A stretch of DNA of 44,587 nt, taken from Porphyromonas bennonis DSM 23058 = JCM 16335 (GTDB taxonomy: Bacteria > Bacteroidota > Bacteroidia > Bacteroidales > Porphyromonadaceae). The stretch is from positions 1-44,587 of the forward strand of contig NZ_AQWR01000001.1 of assembly GCF_000375645.1 (NCBI RefSeq), written 5' to 3'. Below, piece by piece: positions 9,088 through 16,988 of this stretch; within the stretch, counting starts at the first letter, position 1, and each line of letters opens with the position of its first letter. A program made the position numbers and the translations under genes. The notes under the pieces are model-generated. The model saw only the letters and a program-made list of their open reading frames with translations. It was not told the origin of the DNA and searched no databases.

Positions 9088-9187
9088 AATGGTTATGACC
9101 CGCTATAGGTTATGTGGTGAAGTCATATAAGGGAGACTATTGCTCTAAAGTAATTAGTTAAGGTCCTCTCTATGGCTTCCAATAGGG

Positions 9188-9217
9188 CAAACTTAGCCAT
9201 AAAAAATGGAATGGCAA
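9188..9217 (-). promoter_or_regulatory. Promoter of the glm-mal operon
   Basis: On the minus strand a TTG (9215-9217) is followed after 19 bases by TAAGTTTG (9188-9195), matching the Bacteroidetes pattern TTG-N19/20-TAnnTTTG. Transcription would begin near 9181, leaving a leader of roughly 95 bases before glmS. I see no cobalamin riboswitch in that leader. Confidence 0.72.
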
Positions 9218-9451
9218 GTTTTGTCCACCTCTTTTCCCCCGTAGCTGTAAGTGCAGAGAGAACAAACTGGCTCTAGTTCAAGTATCCTCGAACCCAGTGA
9301 TATCTATATGACCTGGAATCCCAACAGTAGTTTCCTGACCTTGTGACCTCAGCAACAGTTAGCAAAACCCTTGAGTTTCGTGCACGCAGCAGTACATTGT
9401 CCCGACCAGAAGTGAAACCACATATCAGTACGCCATTGCCAAGCGTCTTGT
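9218..9451. other. Intergenic trailer between glm promoter and CRISPR array
   Basis: No convincing gene, RNA or further repeat fragment is visible here. A 69-codon open frame crosses the stretch and runs into the degenerate CRISPR repeat, so I do not treat it as a gene. Confidence 0.5.
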
Positions 9452-10141
9452 GACGCCATTCACGCACCTGCGAGGGGTGCAATGACCTACAGCTTAGAAG
9501 GCTGTTGCCCCCGCTCGTTTCAATTCACGCACCCTCGAGGGGTGCGACGCGAGCTGAAGAGGGTCAGCGAAGGGGCAAAGAGGTTTCAATTCACGCACCC
9601 GCGAGGGGTGCGACGATGAGCTGCTTGTCCTCCTCGCTGAAGAGGAAGTTTCAATTCACGCACCCGCGGGGGTGCGACTGCGAACACCTTGCAGCCGGCG
9701 CATCTTGTTGATGTTTCAATTCACGCACCCACGAGGGGTGCGACCTGAGCTCGATGGTGTCGTCTCCGCTCAAGAGCAGTTTCAATTCACGCACCCGCGA
9801 GGGGTGCGACGAGATGAGCTGCTTGTCCTCCTCCGAGAAGAGGAAGTTTCAATTCACGCACCCACGAGGGGTGCGACACCTCACTCGGAGCTGGCACCTC
9901 AAGGGGGTAACGTTTCAATTCACGCACCCACGAGGGGTGCGACTTGAGGGCGGGGTTACACGGGGTACCCCCTCCAGTTTCAATTCACGCACCCGCGAAG
10001 GGTGCGACATTACGTCTCCACCGGAATCAAGGCAAAGGGGCAGTTTCAATTCACGCACCCGCGAGGGGTGCGACACGAAATGAAGCACCTAAACGAAGCC
10101 ACGGAAGAGGTTTCAATTCACGCACCCGCGAGGGGTGCGAC
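9452..10141 (-). CRISPR. Type I-C CRISPR array, 10 repeats plus a degenerate terminal repeat
   Basis: Repeats of 32 bp start at 9517, 9583, 9648 (31 bp), 9713, 9779, 9846, 9912, 9977, 10043 and 10110. A degenerate copy with seven mismatches occupies 9452-9483. Spacers are 33-35 bp. Read on the minus strand the repeat starts GTCGCACCCC and ends GTGAATTGAAAC, the usual type I-C form, so the precursor is transcribed leftward with the leader beyond 10141 and the decayed repeat at the trailer end. Repeat variants are almost all confined to the hairpin loop (GCG, ACG or TCG, one GAAGG form, one loop deletion at 9648). The spacers at 9615-9647 and 9811-9845 are near-identical. Cas5c is expected to process the transcript. 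Confidence 0.98.
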
Positions 10142-10326
10142 TGCAGGGATGGGGAGGTGGCTGTGGAGCTGCCTCTACAGACCTGCTTTAGCGAAGGTAC
10201 TCAAATTATCCCTTCTATCCGGTGCCGCGAGTACATAAATCCCTATAATCGTATGTCTATGAGCGCTTGCGAGTGTCTCGCTAATTGTTGATCACTTTAC
10301 CTTGCAGGCTACGATCAGTCCTCCGG
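10142..10326 (-). promoter_or_regulatory. CRISPR leader region
   Basis: This stretch separates the 3' end of cas2 from the first, canonical repeat and lies upstream of the array in the transcribed direction, so it is the leader. It is more AT-rich in its middle (10200-10260) than next to the repeat. I could not assign a core promoter with confidence. Confidence 0.6.
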
Positions 10327-10617
10327 TCAGATGATCAGCTCTCCCTCCGCCTCGTAACTTGTCTTCCTCCCATAGCTCTCTATGTGAGCTTTGTAGTCCT
10401 TCCCGAGGTGATAGATCCGCAGGCTATCCTTTGTCTTATCAATGATGCTGAGCAGCTTCTCAACAAGGACGACCTTCTGAGCCGGGTCAACCAGACACTC
10501 AAAGACCGAGTTCTGTACCCTCTGACCATAGTCTTGGCAGGTCTTTGCCACTTGTCGCAGTCTCCTCCGTCCCGCAGCATCTGTGGTGCTGACATCGTAT
10601 GTGATAAGGATATACAT
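10327..10617 (-). CDS. cas2: CRISPR-associated protein Cas2 (type I-C)
   Basis: This 96-residue protein is a type I-C Cas2, with the N-terminal strand MYILITYDVS and the expected aspartate D8, then the RVQNSVFECLVD segment. Cas2 forms the scaffold of the Cas1-Cas2 integrase that inserts new spacers. The gene starts three bases after the stop codon of a cas1 remnant, which is the normal tight cas1-cas2 junction. Since Cas1, the catalytic partner, is truncated to its tail, this Cas2 has no local partner and may be a relic or may serve another adaptation module elsewhere in the genome. The reading frame itself is intact. Confidence 0.95.
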   Translation of the reverse strand: MYILITYDVSTTDAAGRRRLRQVAKTCQDYGQRVQNSVFECLVDPAQKVVLVEKLLSIIDKTKDSLRIYHLGKDYKAHIESYGRKTSYEAEGELII

Positions 10618-10620
10618 GGC

Positions 10621-10749
10621 TTAGGTCATGAGGAAGGCGGGGTAATCATCAATCTCACCTCGCAGATATCTGGCGAGCAGCGTCGCCTGAATGTAGGGCA
10701 GGAGACCGATCGGCATCTTCTCCCCGAGGTAGGGGTGAGTGCATCTGGG
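10621..10749 (-). pseudogene. cas1: cas1 remnant: only the C-terminal end survives
   Basis: The minus-strand frame ending at stop TAA (10621-10623) translates to a tail containing [16 protein letters not shown] followed by [20 protein letters not shown] and MT. This is the characteristic end of type I-C Cas1. Recognisable similarity begins near the HPYLGEK segment, about 40 codons before the stop. Further upstream it gives way to unrelated sequence and then to the palindromic 22-bp repeat cluster at 10785-10866. The catalytic glutamate, histidine and aspartate of Cas1 would lie in the missing part. cas4, normally between cas7 and cas1, is absent altogether. The upstream boundary is approximate. 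Confidence 0.88.
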
Positions 10750-10784
10750 GTCTAAGTGTAATGGCCTGTGGCTGAGGGGCAATT

Positions 10785-10866
10785 CTTTTACCGGTATTAG
10801 TGAAGTCTATTAGCGGTAAAAGAAATATCTAATACCGATATTAGACTTCACTAATACCGATATAAG
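10785..10866. repeat. Palindromic repeat cluster A: four 16-bp units at 22-bp period
   Basis: Units at 10785-10800, 10807-10822, 10829-10844 and 10851-10866 are variants of CTAWTACCGGTAWTAG, separated by exactly 6 bases (tgaagt, aaatat, acttca). It lies in the gap where cas4 and most of cas1 should be, 28 bases beyond the last base I can link to the cas1 remnant frame, and before the cas7 terminator. Same family and size as the clusters at 19239, 29239 and 40822. Confidence 0.93.
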
Positions 10867-10881
10867 TCTGAGCCGGCCGAC

Positions 10882-10949
10882 GGAAAAAATAGGACACCCC
10901 CTACACGATCCTTCCTCGAGTGAGTGGAGATGAGTGTGCAGGGGGTGTC
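10882..10949 (-). terminator. Terminator after cas7c
   Basis: The stem GACACCCCCT (10893-10902) pairs with AGGGGGTGTC (10940-10949). On the minus strand it is followed by a run of six T (complement of 10884-10889). It closes the cas3-cas7c transcript, so cas2 and the array must be transcribed from elsewhere. Confidence 0.8.
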
Positions 10950-10982
10950 ATAGTTGGTTGTCAGTAATTAGTGAAGAGGGCT

Positions 10983-11888
10983 TTACTTGGCATCTATCTC
11001 ACGGATCAGAGTGACACCCTCCGGCATATTGCTGTCATCAATAGTCACTCTGTAGTCGGCGAAGGACCTCGGGAGGTCAGACTGTCTCTCCACCCTGATC
11101 CTGTCGAAGAGCTCCTGTGCCGAGGCATTACCCAGCTTCGAGTCGTGGCGGAAGATATAAAGACCTCTCGGCCCCATCAGTCCGCGAGAGGAGGAGCGAT
11201 CGACGTCAAACATCCGGTGGAGTGCCTCCCAGAAGAGTGCCAGGTCGTCCTCGGTAAATCCGGTCTTCTGAGCAAAAGCGGGGGTGACGAAGCCGTGGCA
11301 GAGATAAAGTCCGTAAGGCACCGTCGCCTTGCGCCCCATGGTCCGGTTCCCTCCGCCATCATCTGCGGCTTCGTTTGACTTAGCCTCCTTGGCGTCGGTA
11401 GCTGCCATGCGTGTGATGGTATGCTCGCTCGAGGTGATGGGGTCGATGGACCGGGAGAAGGTCATCTGTACCGCTCCACGGACCTGACCGGCATTCGCTC
11501 CGGTGGTGAGGACGGCACCGAATGTGCGGATGTCGTAGTATCTCCGGCACATGATCTCCTGGGACTTCTGCCGGTCCTGTGCATTCTTCGTCTGCTTATC
11601 CTCGGTAACCTGCTTGACCGCATCTGCGATGGCGTCATTGAGGATCGCATTTTCCATCACAAAGATGTCGTGTGTGCCGTCTCTCAGCTCCTCGCGTTCC
11701 TCGGAGGCAAGGAGGACATAGTTACGGACCTTGCGCTTTAGGCAGACGTCGGTGACCAGCCCGTGACCAGTCTCGATGTCGATCCGAGGGAGGTTGCCGG
11801 TGTCGGGGTCACCATTGGGGTTGCCGTCCGTGACGTCAAAGAGGTAGACGAAGTCGTACCTGTTTTTTACTGGTTCTTTCGTTGACAT
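10983..11888 (-). CDS. cas7c: Cas7c (Csd2), crRNA-binding backbone of the type I-C Cascade
   Basis: This 301-residue Cas7/Csd2 protein starts with the family segment YLFDVTDGNPNGDPD, has an RTFGAVL stretch and the GQVRGAVQMTFSRSIDPI block typical of Csd2. Several copies coat the crRNA spacer and form the backbone of the interference complex. It follows cas8c by 5 bases and is the last gene before a strong terminator. Normally cas4-cas1-cas2 would follow directly; here a repeat cluster and a cas1 stump intervene. The frame is complete and no motif seems lost. Confidence 0.96.
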   Translation of the reverse strand: MSTKEPVKNRYDFVYLFDVTDGNPNGDPDTGNLPRIDIETGHGLVTDVCLKRKVRNYVLLASEEREELRDGTHDIFVMENAILNDAIADAVKQVTEDKQTKNAQDRQKSQEIMCRRYYDIRTFGAVLTTGANAGQVRGAVQMTFSRSIDPITSSEHTITRMAATDAKEAKSNEAADDGGGNRTMGRKATVPYGLYLCHGFVTPAFAQKTGFTEDDLALFWEALHRMFDVDRSSSRGLMGPRGLYIFRHDSKLGNASAQELFDRIRVERQSDLPRSFADYRVTIDDSNMPEGVTLIREIDAK

Positions 11889-11893
11889 AATGA

Positions 11894-12295
11894 TTAGTCT
11901 TCTGATGAGTTATTATCTATTGCTTCTTTTTCTTCCTTGGATGAGTAGTGGTACTGCTTCTGATGGTAGTAGCCGAGGCTGAAGAACCCCTGCTCCTCCA
12001 GTGTGAAGTGCATGGGGTAGGGGGACTCGTTACCGCCCAGTAATGCCATGATCTCGTCCAGCTGCTTGGCACAGATGGTGTAGAGCGCGGGATTATCCCG
12101 CTTCGCCTTCTTCTGGTGGTGTATGGAGAGTCTGATGAGGTATGGGAAGACAGCTGCCGGCGAGGTCATGGCGTTGCCGAAGTAGCTGTCGGTGATGGTC
12201 GCCTTACTATTGGCGATCTGCTGGAGAGACTCGAGTACGGCGAAGAGCCGTCCGGCGAGATATCCCTTGTTGGTTTGTTTTTTGTCGAGTGACAT
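11894..12295 (-). CDS. cas11c: Cas11c small subunit from an internal start in cas8c
   Basis: In type I-C systems the small subunit Cas11c is made from an internal translation start within cas8c. Here an in-frame ATG at 12293-12295 begins MSLDKKQTNKGYLAGRLF and would give 133 residues. It is preceded by the purine-rich AGAAGGAAATATC about a dozen bases upstream, a plausible ribosome site. The predicted product is mostly helical, as expected. The start is my inference from the family rule, the sequence context and the size; no protein evidence exists here. Confidence 0.7.
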   Translation of the reverse strand: MSLDKKQTNKGYLAGRLFAVLESLQQIANSKATITDSYFGNAMTSPAAVFPYLIRLSIHHQKKAKRDNPALYTICAKQLDEIMALLGGNESPYPMHFTLEEQGFFSLGYYHQKQYHYSSKEEKEAIDNNSSED

Positions 12296-13747
12296 AGTGA
12301 TGATATTTCCTTCTGTATGATGCTTGTACCGGTAGTCTCTATTGATATAGCCCTTGATGTAGGCAGCACGCAGCTCGGAGACGTTTCGCTCAGCCTTGAT
12401 GCGCTGTAGGCAGGAGGCGTAGAGATCCGCTGGGTAGGGCGCTCCGGTGGTGATGCTCCTCACGAGTGCTTCGATGGGGCGCTTGGGCCACTTGTCCGCC
12501 TTGAGGGCAGCCGGCATGAGTGCCCCGACGAGTGCGTAGAGAGAGGGTATGGCAGGGTCATCGTCCATCCTCTTCACCTCTCTCCCATAGATCTTGAGGT
12601 CCTCGAGGTGCTGGAGGGTATGGGCAAAGATCTCCCGTATCGTCCCCTCGACGAAGAGCTTGACCGATATACGACCTCTCCCCGGCTCCAGGGCGAGGAG
12701 GTAAAAGCGCTCCTCAGACTCACGCTGTGGTAGTGCATTCTTATCCCCTCTAATGGCTCGAAGGGTGCTCAGCACCTTCTTGCACTTCGATCGATCAATC
12801 TGTAAGGGAGTTTTCCCCTTGCCCTTAGTGGGCTTTCTCTTCTTCCCGTTCTCCTCCTTAGGTGCTAAGGGGGGGCTAAATGTGGCTGACTTGAAGTCGC
12901 CTGCCAGCTTGTCCTCGTCTGCATGGCTGGTCCAGAAGACATAGGTGATGCCGGCGAGGAAGTAATTGGTGTCCTTGCCCTTGCCAAGCAGATCATTGAG
13001 TGCACTGGCGTATCCCTCAGCGGCTTGCGGTGAGACAGGGGCATTGTATGCCTGGGACTTGCCGTAGGAGTCGTAGCCGCTATTTACCTGAAAATTGACG
13101 AGCGAGAGTGGCATCCCGCTCAGCTTGATCCCCGGGTGAAGCCTAGAGATGGGGCCCTTGCGTCCCGTGATCAGGCAGACAGCCTCCTCACCATCGGTCT
13201 GACCAGCGTAGTAGTGAGCGCTCTGGTAGTCCTTGAGATCCTGTTCACTGGTGACGAGTCTGTCACTGTCGCCGGGAGAAGAGACACAGAAGGTCATGTT
13301 TGCTCCCGGCTTCTTGGTGATGGCGGATACCTGATCTTCGTCCTGTGTGATCCTGAGGTACTCCTCTTTGTCGTAGAAGGCTTTCACCGCCTGGAAGACC
13401 GAGTTGGATGGAAACTTCTCGGCAAACTGCCTGACCTGCTCCACAAAGGCATCCATCTGTCTCCTTGACTTGGCACGCTCTTTATCGGTGTCTTTCTTAG
13501 CGAGACCCAGCACATAACCATAGTGATCCCAGAAGAGATTGGGAGACACCCCGGATGTCCTGGTCACGGGTGTGGGGATCATATAAGGCTTACCCTTATC
13601 CTTAGGCTCTCTATCGAGCCCTTCCATTGATACGAAGTTGCCAGCTAGATCGATCACGATGATGAGGGGGATCTCCTTCCAGACAAAGCCATCCGGAAGC
13701 TTCTCCCCCAGTGCTTTGTCCCGCTCGTATAGTGACTGTAGTATCAT
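11894..13747 (-). CDS. cas8c: Cas8c (Csd1), large subunit of type I-C Cascade
   Basis: This 617-residue Csd1/Cas8c protein begins MILQSLYERD and is of normal family length. Cas8c recognises the PAM and helps open the target DNA. Family features seen include the early IVIDLAGNFVSMEG segment, the DHYGYVLGLAK stretch and the MPLSLVNFQVNSGYDSYGKSQ region with the AYNAPVS motif. The start codon overlaps the cas5c stop by four bases (ATGA). Its last 133 codons probably double as an independently translated Cas11c (see 11894-12295). A lysine-rich insert, KKRKPTKGKGKTP, near residues 305-320 looks like a flexible linker. Confidence 0.95.
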   Translation of the reverse strand: MILQSLYERDKALGEKLPDGFVWKEIPLIIVIDLAGNFVSMEGLDREPKDKGKPYMIPTPVTRTSGVSPNLFWDHYGYVLGLAKKDTDKERAKSRRQMDAFVEQVRQFAEKFPSNSVFQAVKAFYDKEEYLRITQDEDQVSAITKKPGANMTFCVSSPGDSDRLVTSEQDLKDYQSAHYYAGQTDGEEAVCLITGRKGPISRLHPGIKLSGMPLSLVNFQVNSGYDSYGKSQAYNAPVSPQAAEGYASALNDLLGKGKDTNYFLAGITYVFWTSHADEDKLAGDFKSATFSPPLAPKEENGKKRKPTKGKGKTPLQIDRSKCKKVLSTLRAIRGDKNALPQRESEERFYLLALEPGRGRISVKLFVEGTIREIFAHTLQHLEDLKIYGREVKRMDDDPAIPSLYALVGALMPAALKADKWPKRPIEALVRSITTGAPYPADLYASCLQRIKAERNVSELRAAYIKGYINRDYRYKHHTEGNIITMSLDKKQTNKGYLAGRLFAVLESLQQIANSKATITDSYFGNAMTSPAAVFPYLIRLSIHHQKKAKRDNPALYTICAKQLDEIMALLGGNESPYPMHFTLEEQGFFSLGYYHQKQYHYSSKEEKEAIDNNSSED

Positions 13748-14445
13748 CGCAGTATCTCTTCGCTATTGGGCTCAGGGACCTTGATCACACCGTGATCCAT
13801 CCTGGCGCGGAAAAACATCGCTTCGGGGCTCTTCGGGTTGTTCTCAAAGTCCATATCATACAGCATCAGCCCGAGGTCCCGAGTCTCATCTATGCCCTCG
13901 CTGTGAGGGGCATCGGAGATGTAGCGAAAGTAGCAGCTGAACTCTCTGCACCCTAAGTAGGGCGTCGAGAAGCACTGTCCCTTAGAGGCGCGGCGCTCAA
14001 ACATCCCCTGGTACTTGCCGGGGCACTCGGACTGCTTCTCGGCCTCGCTCCGTGACTCAAAGTCTCGCCTCTCCTCCTCGGAGCGATCGGAGACGGGGAT
14101 GAAGACCTGCCGCGCAAAGATCCTGTACTCTACGTCCCTGAGGATGTAGGAGGTCCTCTGCTGACGGGCTTCTTCGATAAGTATCTCCTTGCCACCGGGT
14201 CGTGCCAGAGCTCCCACCTCGTTGCGCTTGACGGAGATGTGTCTGATCGGCTTACGCACTTCGATGCGGCTCACCTCCCAGCGTATGGCCGGTTTCCAGA
14301 GGATGGCTTGGAAGATATTGCGTGCTGCCGAGGGGGTGATCACGTCATAGCTGACGCGCTCCACCTTAAGCTCCGGCCGAGTGAAGCAGGCGAAGTCCCC
14401 ACTTAACTCGAGGCAATACTCCTTGGACATTGGTTTTTCTGTCAT
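13744..14445 (-). CDS. cas5c: Cas5c (Cas5d), crRNA-processing ribonuclease
   Basis: This 233-residue Cas5 of subtype I-C has the N-terminal LELSGDFACFTRPELKVERV strand and the SYDVITPSAARNIFQAILWK block with the conserved ILWKPAIRW segment. In subtype I-C, which lacks Cas6, Cas5 cleaves the precursor at the repeat hairpin and stays bound to the crRNA 5' handle. The array repeats keep a stable stem (CGCACCC/GGGTGCG), consistent with a working processing site. The gene lies 32 bases after cas3 and overlaps cas8c by four bases. I did not assign the catalytic residues individually. Confidence 0.95.
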   Translation of the reverse strand: MTEKPMSKEYCLELSGDFACFTRPELKVERVSYDVITPSAARNIFQAILWKPAIRWEVSRIEVRKPIRHISVKRNEVGALARPGGKEILIEEARQQRTSYILRDVEYRIFARQVFIPVSDRSEEERRDFESRSEAEKQSECPGKYQGMFERRASKGQCFSTPYLGCREFSCYFRYISDAPHSEGIDETRDLGLMLYDMDFENNPKSPEAMFFRARMDHGVIKVPEPNSEEILR

Positions 14446-14477
14446 AGGTAGTAATATTGTGATTAGTAGTTATACTC

Positions 14478-16760
14478 TTATGCGGTCTGTGTCTCCTCAA
14501 CCCAGTGGTTGGAGATGACTACTCCGGCTACACTATCGTAGCACTCGTCGTCCACCAAGACCGAGATGAAGTCCTCACCCCACGGGATCTGCTCAATATT
14601 GCCGTGACTGAGTAGGGTGCTGTAGTCGCCCTGTCGGAGGGAGACGCTGTACTCCTGCATCCGGTGGTAGTCCTTCCTCGTGAGGATCTCATGGTTGCGG
14701 ATCTTTCTGACAAGCGCCTTGCCCTCCTCCATGTAGGGAACGATGACTGGGAAAGTCCCCTCATCATCAATAAGCTTAAATCGCTCGGCTGCGGACTCAA
14801 AGTTAATGTCCTCAGGATCCTCTGTCAGATCTTGAGCAATGCTCTGTGTGTCAAAGCTAGTGATCCTGCCAAAGTATCTACGGTAATATTCGGCGATTAC
14901 TTCAGGATCGGTTGGGCTTGTTTTCTTGTCCGATAGTTCAGAAAGTAGATCATTTGTCGCATTGCAGCCTCGGGCGATATTGCCGAAGGGTCTACTGCCA
15001 TCAGCGAGACTGAAGACAAAGACCTGACCTCTCCGCTCCATTTTTCCCTCACGATTGCACCGCCCACCCGCCTGTATGATCGAGCCGAGTCCGGAGTGGG
15101 CTCTCCAGACGCAGGGGAAGTCGAGGTCAACCCCTGCCTCGATGAGTTGCGTAGAGATTACCTTAGTCGGCTCTCCGTCTCTCATCCGCTCCTTGATCGT
15201 CTCGATCGCCTTTCGTAAGTGTGCAGAGCACATCGACCGTGAGAGGTGGATCACCTCGTCTGCCTTGACCTTAGGTAGATCTCTAAGGGCGCGGTACACT
15301 TGACCGGCGTCCTTCCGGCTATTGACGACGCAGAGGACGGAGTGCTCTGCAGCGAGTCTATCGGCCAGCTCCTGCGAGGTCACCGTCTGTGGCTCCAAGT
15401 GGTAGTCGACACGGTCAAATGGGACAAAGTACTTCGCTTCTCTCGGCACCAGATCGCCCCTGGTGTCAAGGGGAGTGTAGTAGTCAGACCCGTCATCAGG
15501 CGAGTTTAGGTCCTCGTCATATACCGGCTGAGTGGCACTGCAGCAAAGTATGGAGCAGTGAAAGGCCTCGGAGAGCGTATCTATGGCGGAGAGTATGGGA
15601 CTCAGAAAGCCCTCCGGGAGAGCCTGCACCTCATCCATAACGATGACAGAGTTGGCGATGCTGTGGACCTTACGACACTTGGCCGGCTTGGAGGCAAAGA
15701 GGCTCTCGAAGAACTGGACATTTGTCGTCAAGATGATGGGAGCATCCCAATTCTCTGTAAGGAACTTCAGTCGGGACATCTGATCATCGCCACTGTCGCC
15801 CTCGGTCTGCTGCTCCACCACGACCTCTGAGTGGTGCTCCAGGATATTCTCTTTGCCAAAGATTTCTCTGAAGACCATCGCTGTCTGAGTGATGATAGAG
15901 GTGTAAGGGATGACGTAGATGATCCGGTCGTGGTGGTTACGGATCGCCATCTCAAGCGCCCAAGCCATGGAGGAGATGGTCTTACCCGCTCCGGTGGGGA
16001 GCGAGAGGGTGTAGATGCCGGGATCACTCTCTGCACCGTGGGTCCGACAGCTCTCTAAGAAGTATGCTCGCGCCCGATTGACAGGCGTGTCTGGGGCGGA
16101 TCGGAAGCTCTCTGTCTTCGCTCTCAGTCGCTCTCGAAGGGTACAGAGTGAGGCGTAGTTGCCCTTTTTCCGCAATCTCTCCGCACTGAGATCCGGAGTC
16201 ATAAATTGCTCGGTGTCCAGTCGGTCGGCGTCCACGAGGGCGGAGAAGAGCATGCGGATCGCCATCTGGAGATCGTAGGGCTCGCCTACATCATCGCAAT
16301 CGGTCGTCCCGAGATCCTCAACGCTTGTGAGCTTCTCACACGCATCGCACCACCTCTTGTACTCTCCGTGGCGCAGCCGTCTCTCCATCTCATTGTGGTC
16401 GTAGAGTCCAGGATGATGCCCGCTGATGCAGTAGGCAAGAGTGTCTGCAATCATGGGGTCGTCAAATAGTCGCCGTGCCTCTATGGCACCCACTATGGCG
16501 TGCGGTGTCTTGGGGGGCACCTTGCCGGACGGGTTAGCTCCAGAGACGGCGAGGATGTATCTCTGGAAGTCCGGTCTGTACTTCCCGAAGTCGTGAAGTA
16601 GACCGGCATTGTAGGCTAAGTCTTTCAGCCCACAGGAGTCCTCGTGCTCGTAGATCAGCTCTCGTGCCAGCCTTGACACGTTTAGGCAATGCTCCTCAAT
16701 GCTTTGCTCTACATAGCATCCCATTTCCTCTTCCCGGATATGAGCTAAATGTGCTTCCAT
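14478..16760 (-). CDS. cas3: Cas3 HD nuclease-helicase (type I-C)
   Basis: This 760-residue Cas3 has both modules. The HD nuclease has H24, the H56-D57 pair in LLHDFGKY, H115-H116 in SGHHPG and D177/D179 in ALVDAD. The superfamily 2 helicase has Walker A PTGAGKT (255-261), the DEVQ box at 376-379, and a C-terminal motif VI, QAGGRCNREG. Cas3 is recruited by target-bound Cascade, nicks the displaced strand and degrades DNA. All key residues are present, so interference should be possible. It is the first gene of the cas operon, with a consensus-like promoter 26-55 bases upstream. Confidence 0.97.
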   Translation of the reverse strand: MEAHLAHIREEEMGCYVEQSIEEHCLNVSRLARELIYEHEDSCGLKDLAYNAGLLHDFGKYRPDFQRYILAVSGANPSGKVPPKTPHAIVGAIEARRLFDDPMIADTLAYCISGHHPGLYDHNEMERRLRHGEYKRWCDACEKLTSVEDLGTTDCDDVGEPYDLQMAIRMLFSALVDADRLDTEQFMTPDLSAERLRKKGNYASLCTLRERLRAKTESFRSAPDTPVNRARAYFLESCRTHGAESDPGIYTLSLPTGAGKTISSMAWALEMAIRNHHDRIIYVIPYTSIITQTAMVFREIFGKENILEHHSEVVVEQQTEGDSGDDQMSRLKFLTENWDAPIILTTNVQFFESLFASKPAKCRKVHSIANSVIVMDEVQALPEGFLSPILSAIDTLSEAFHCSILCCSATQPVYDEDLNSPDDGSDYYTPLDTRGDLVPREAKYFVPFDRVDYHLEPQTVTSQELADRLAAEHSVLCVVNSRKDAGQVYRALRDLPKVKADEVIHLSRSMCSAHLRKAIETIKERMRDGEPTKVISTQLIEAGVDLDFPCVWRAHSGLGSIIQAGGRCNREGKMERRGQVFVFSLADGSRPFGNIARGCNATNDLLSELSDKKTSPTDPEVIAEYYRRYFGRITSFDTQSIAQDLTEDPEDINFESAAERFKLIDDEGTFPVIVPYMEEGKALVRKIRNHEILTRKDYHRMQEYSVSLRQGDYSTLLSHGNIEQIPWGEDFISVLVDDECYDSVAGVVISNHWVEETQTA

Positions 16761-16785
16761 TTATGATTTACTAAAGGTTGCTTGG

Positions 16786-16815
16786 TAAATCTACCACTAC
16801 ATTTCATACGTGCAA
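16786..16815 (-). promoter_or_regulatory. Promoter of the cas3-cas7c operon
   Basis: On the minus strand TTG (16813-16815), 19 bases, then TAGATTTA (16786-16793) matches the Bacteroidetes TTG-N19-TAnnTTTG pattern except the last base. The start would lie near 16779, about 20 bases upstream of cas3. Confidence 0.6.
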
Positions 16816-16920
16816 GGATTTTCTTACTCATATTTCACTTGCAGGGTTTATCGGCTTTATTCTTATGGTCTCGATTGCCCGGATGTGGATACAAGGGCTG
16901 GTGAATGAGTCAGGCATAAG

Positions 16921-16968
16921 AGATCGAGAGGGTGCCACGCTCATCAGCGTGACACCCTCTCTTGATCT
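16921..16968. terminator. Stable hairpin after the M13 peptidase gene
   Basis: Arms 16921-16940 and 16947-16968 pair over some 19 bp with one internal mismatch and a two-base bulge, and a 6-base loop. It lies about 20 bases past the minus-strand peptidase stop. Neither side has a strong T run, so termination is probable but not certain. The rest of 16816-16988 shows nothing else. Confidence 0.5.
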
Positions 16969-16988
16969 TACGTTATAGGATGTGCGGC

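Noticed and set aside
9088-9187. Cobalamin riboswitch in the glm leader
   Set aside because: Looked for because the operon is B12-dependent, but the ~95-base leader is too short and shows no B12-box-like sequence.
9273-9482. 69-codon minus-strand open frame beside the CRISPR array
   Set aside because: It runs through the degenerate terminal repeat, has no recognisable motif and no start signal.
9505-10291. Several plus-strand open frames of 68-115 codons with repeated FTHPRG or NSRTREGC segments
   Set aside because: These are translations of the CRISPR repeats and spacers, not genes.
10285-10755. 156-codon plus-strand open frame
   Set aside because: It is antisense to cas2 and the cas1 remnant, whose minus-strand translations are clearly homologous to Cas proteins.
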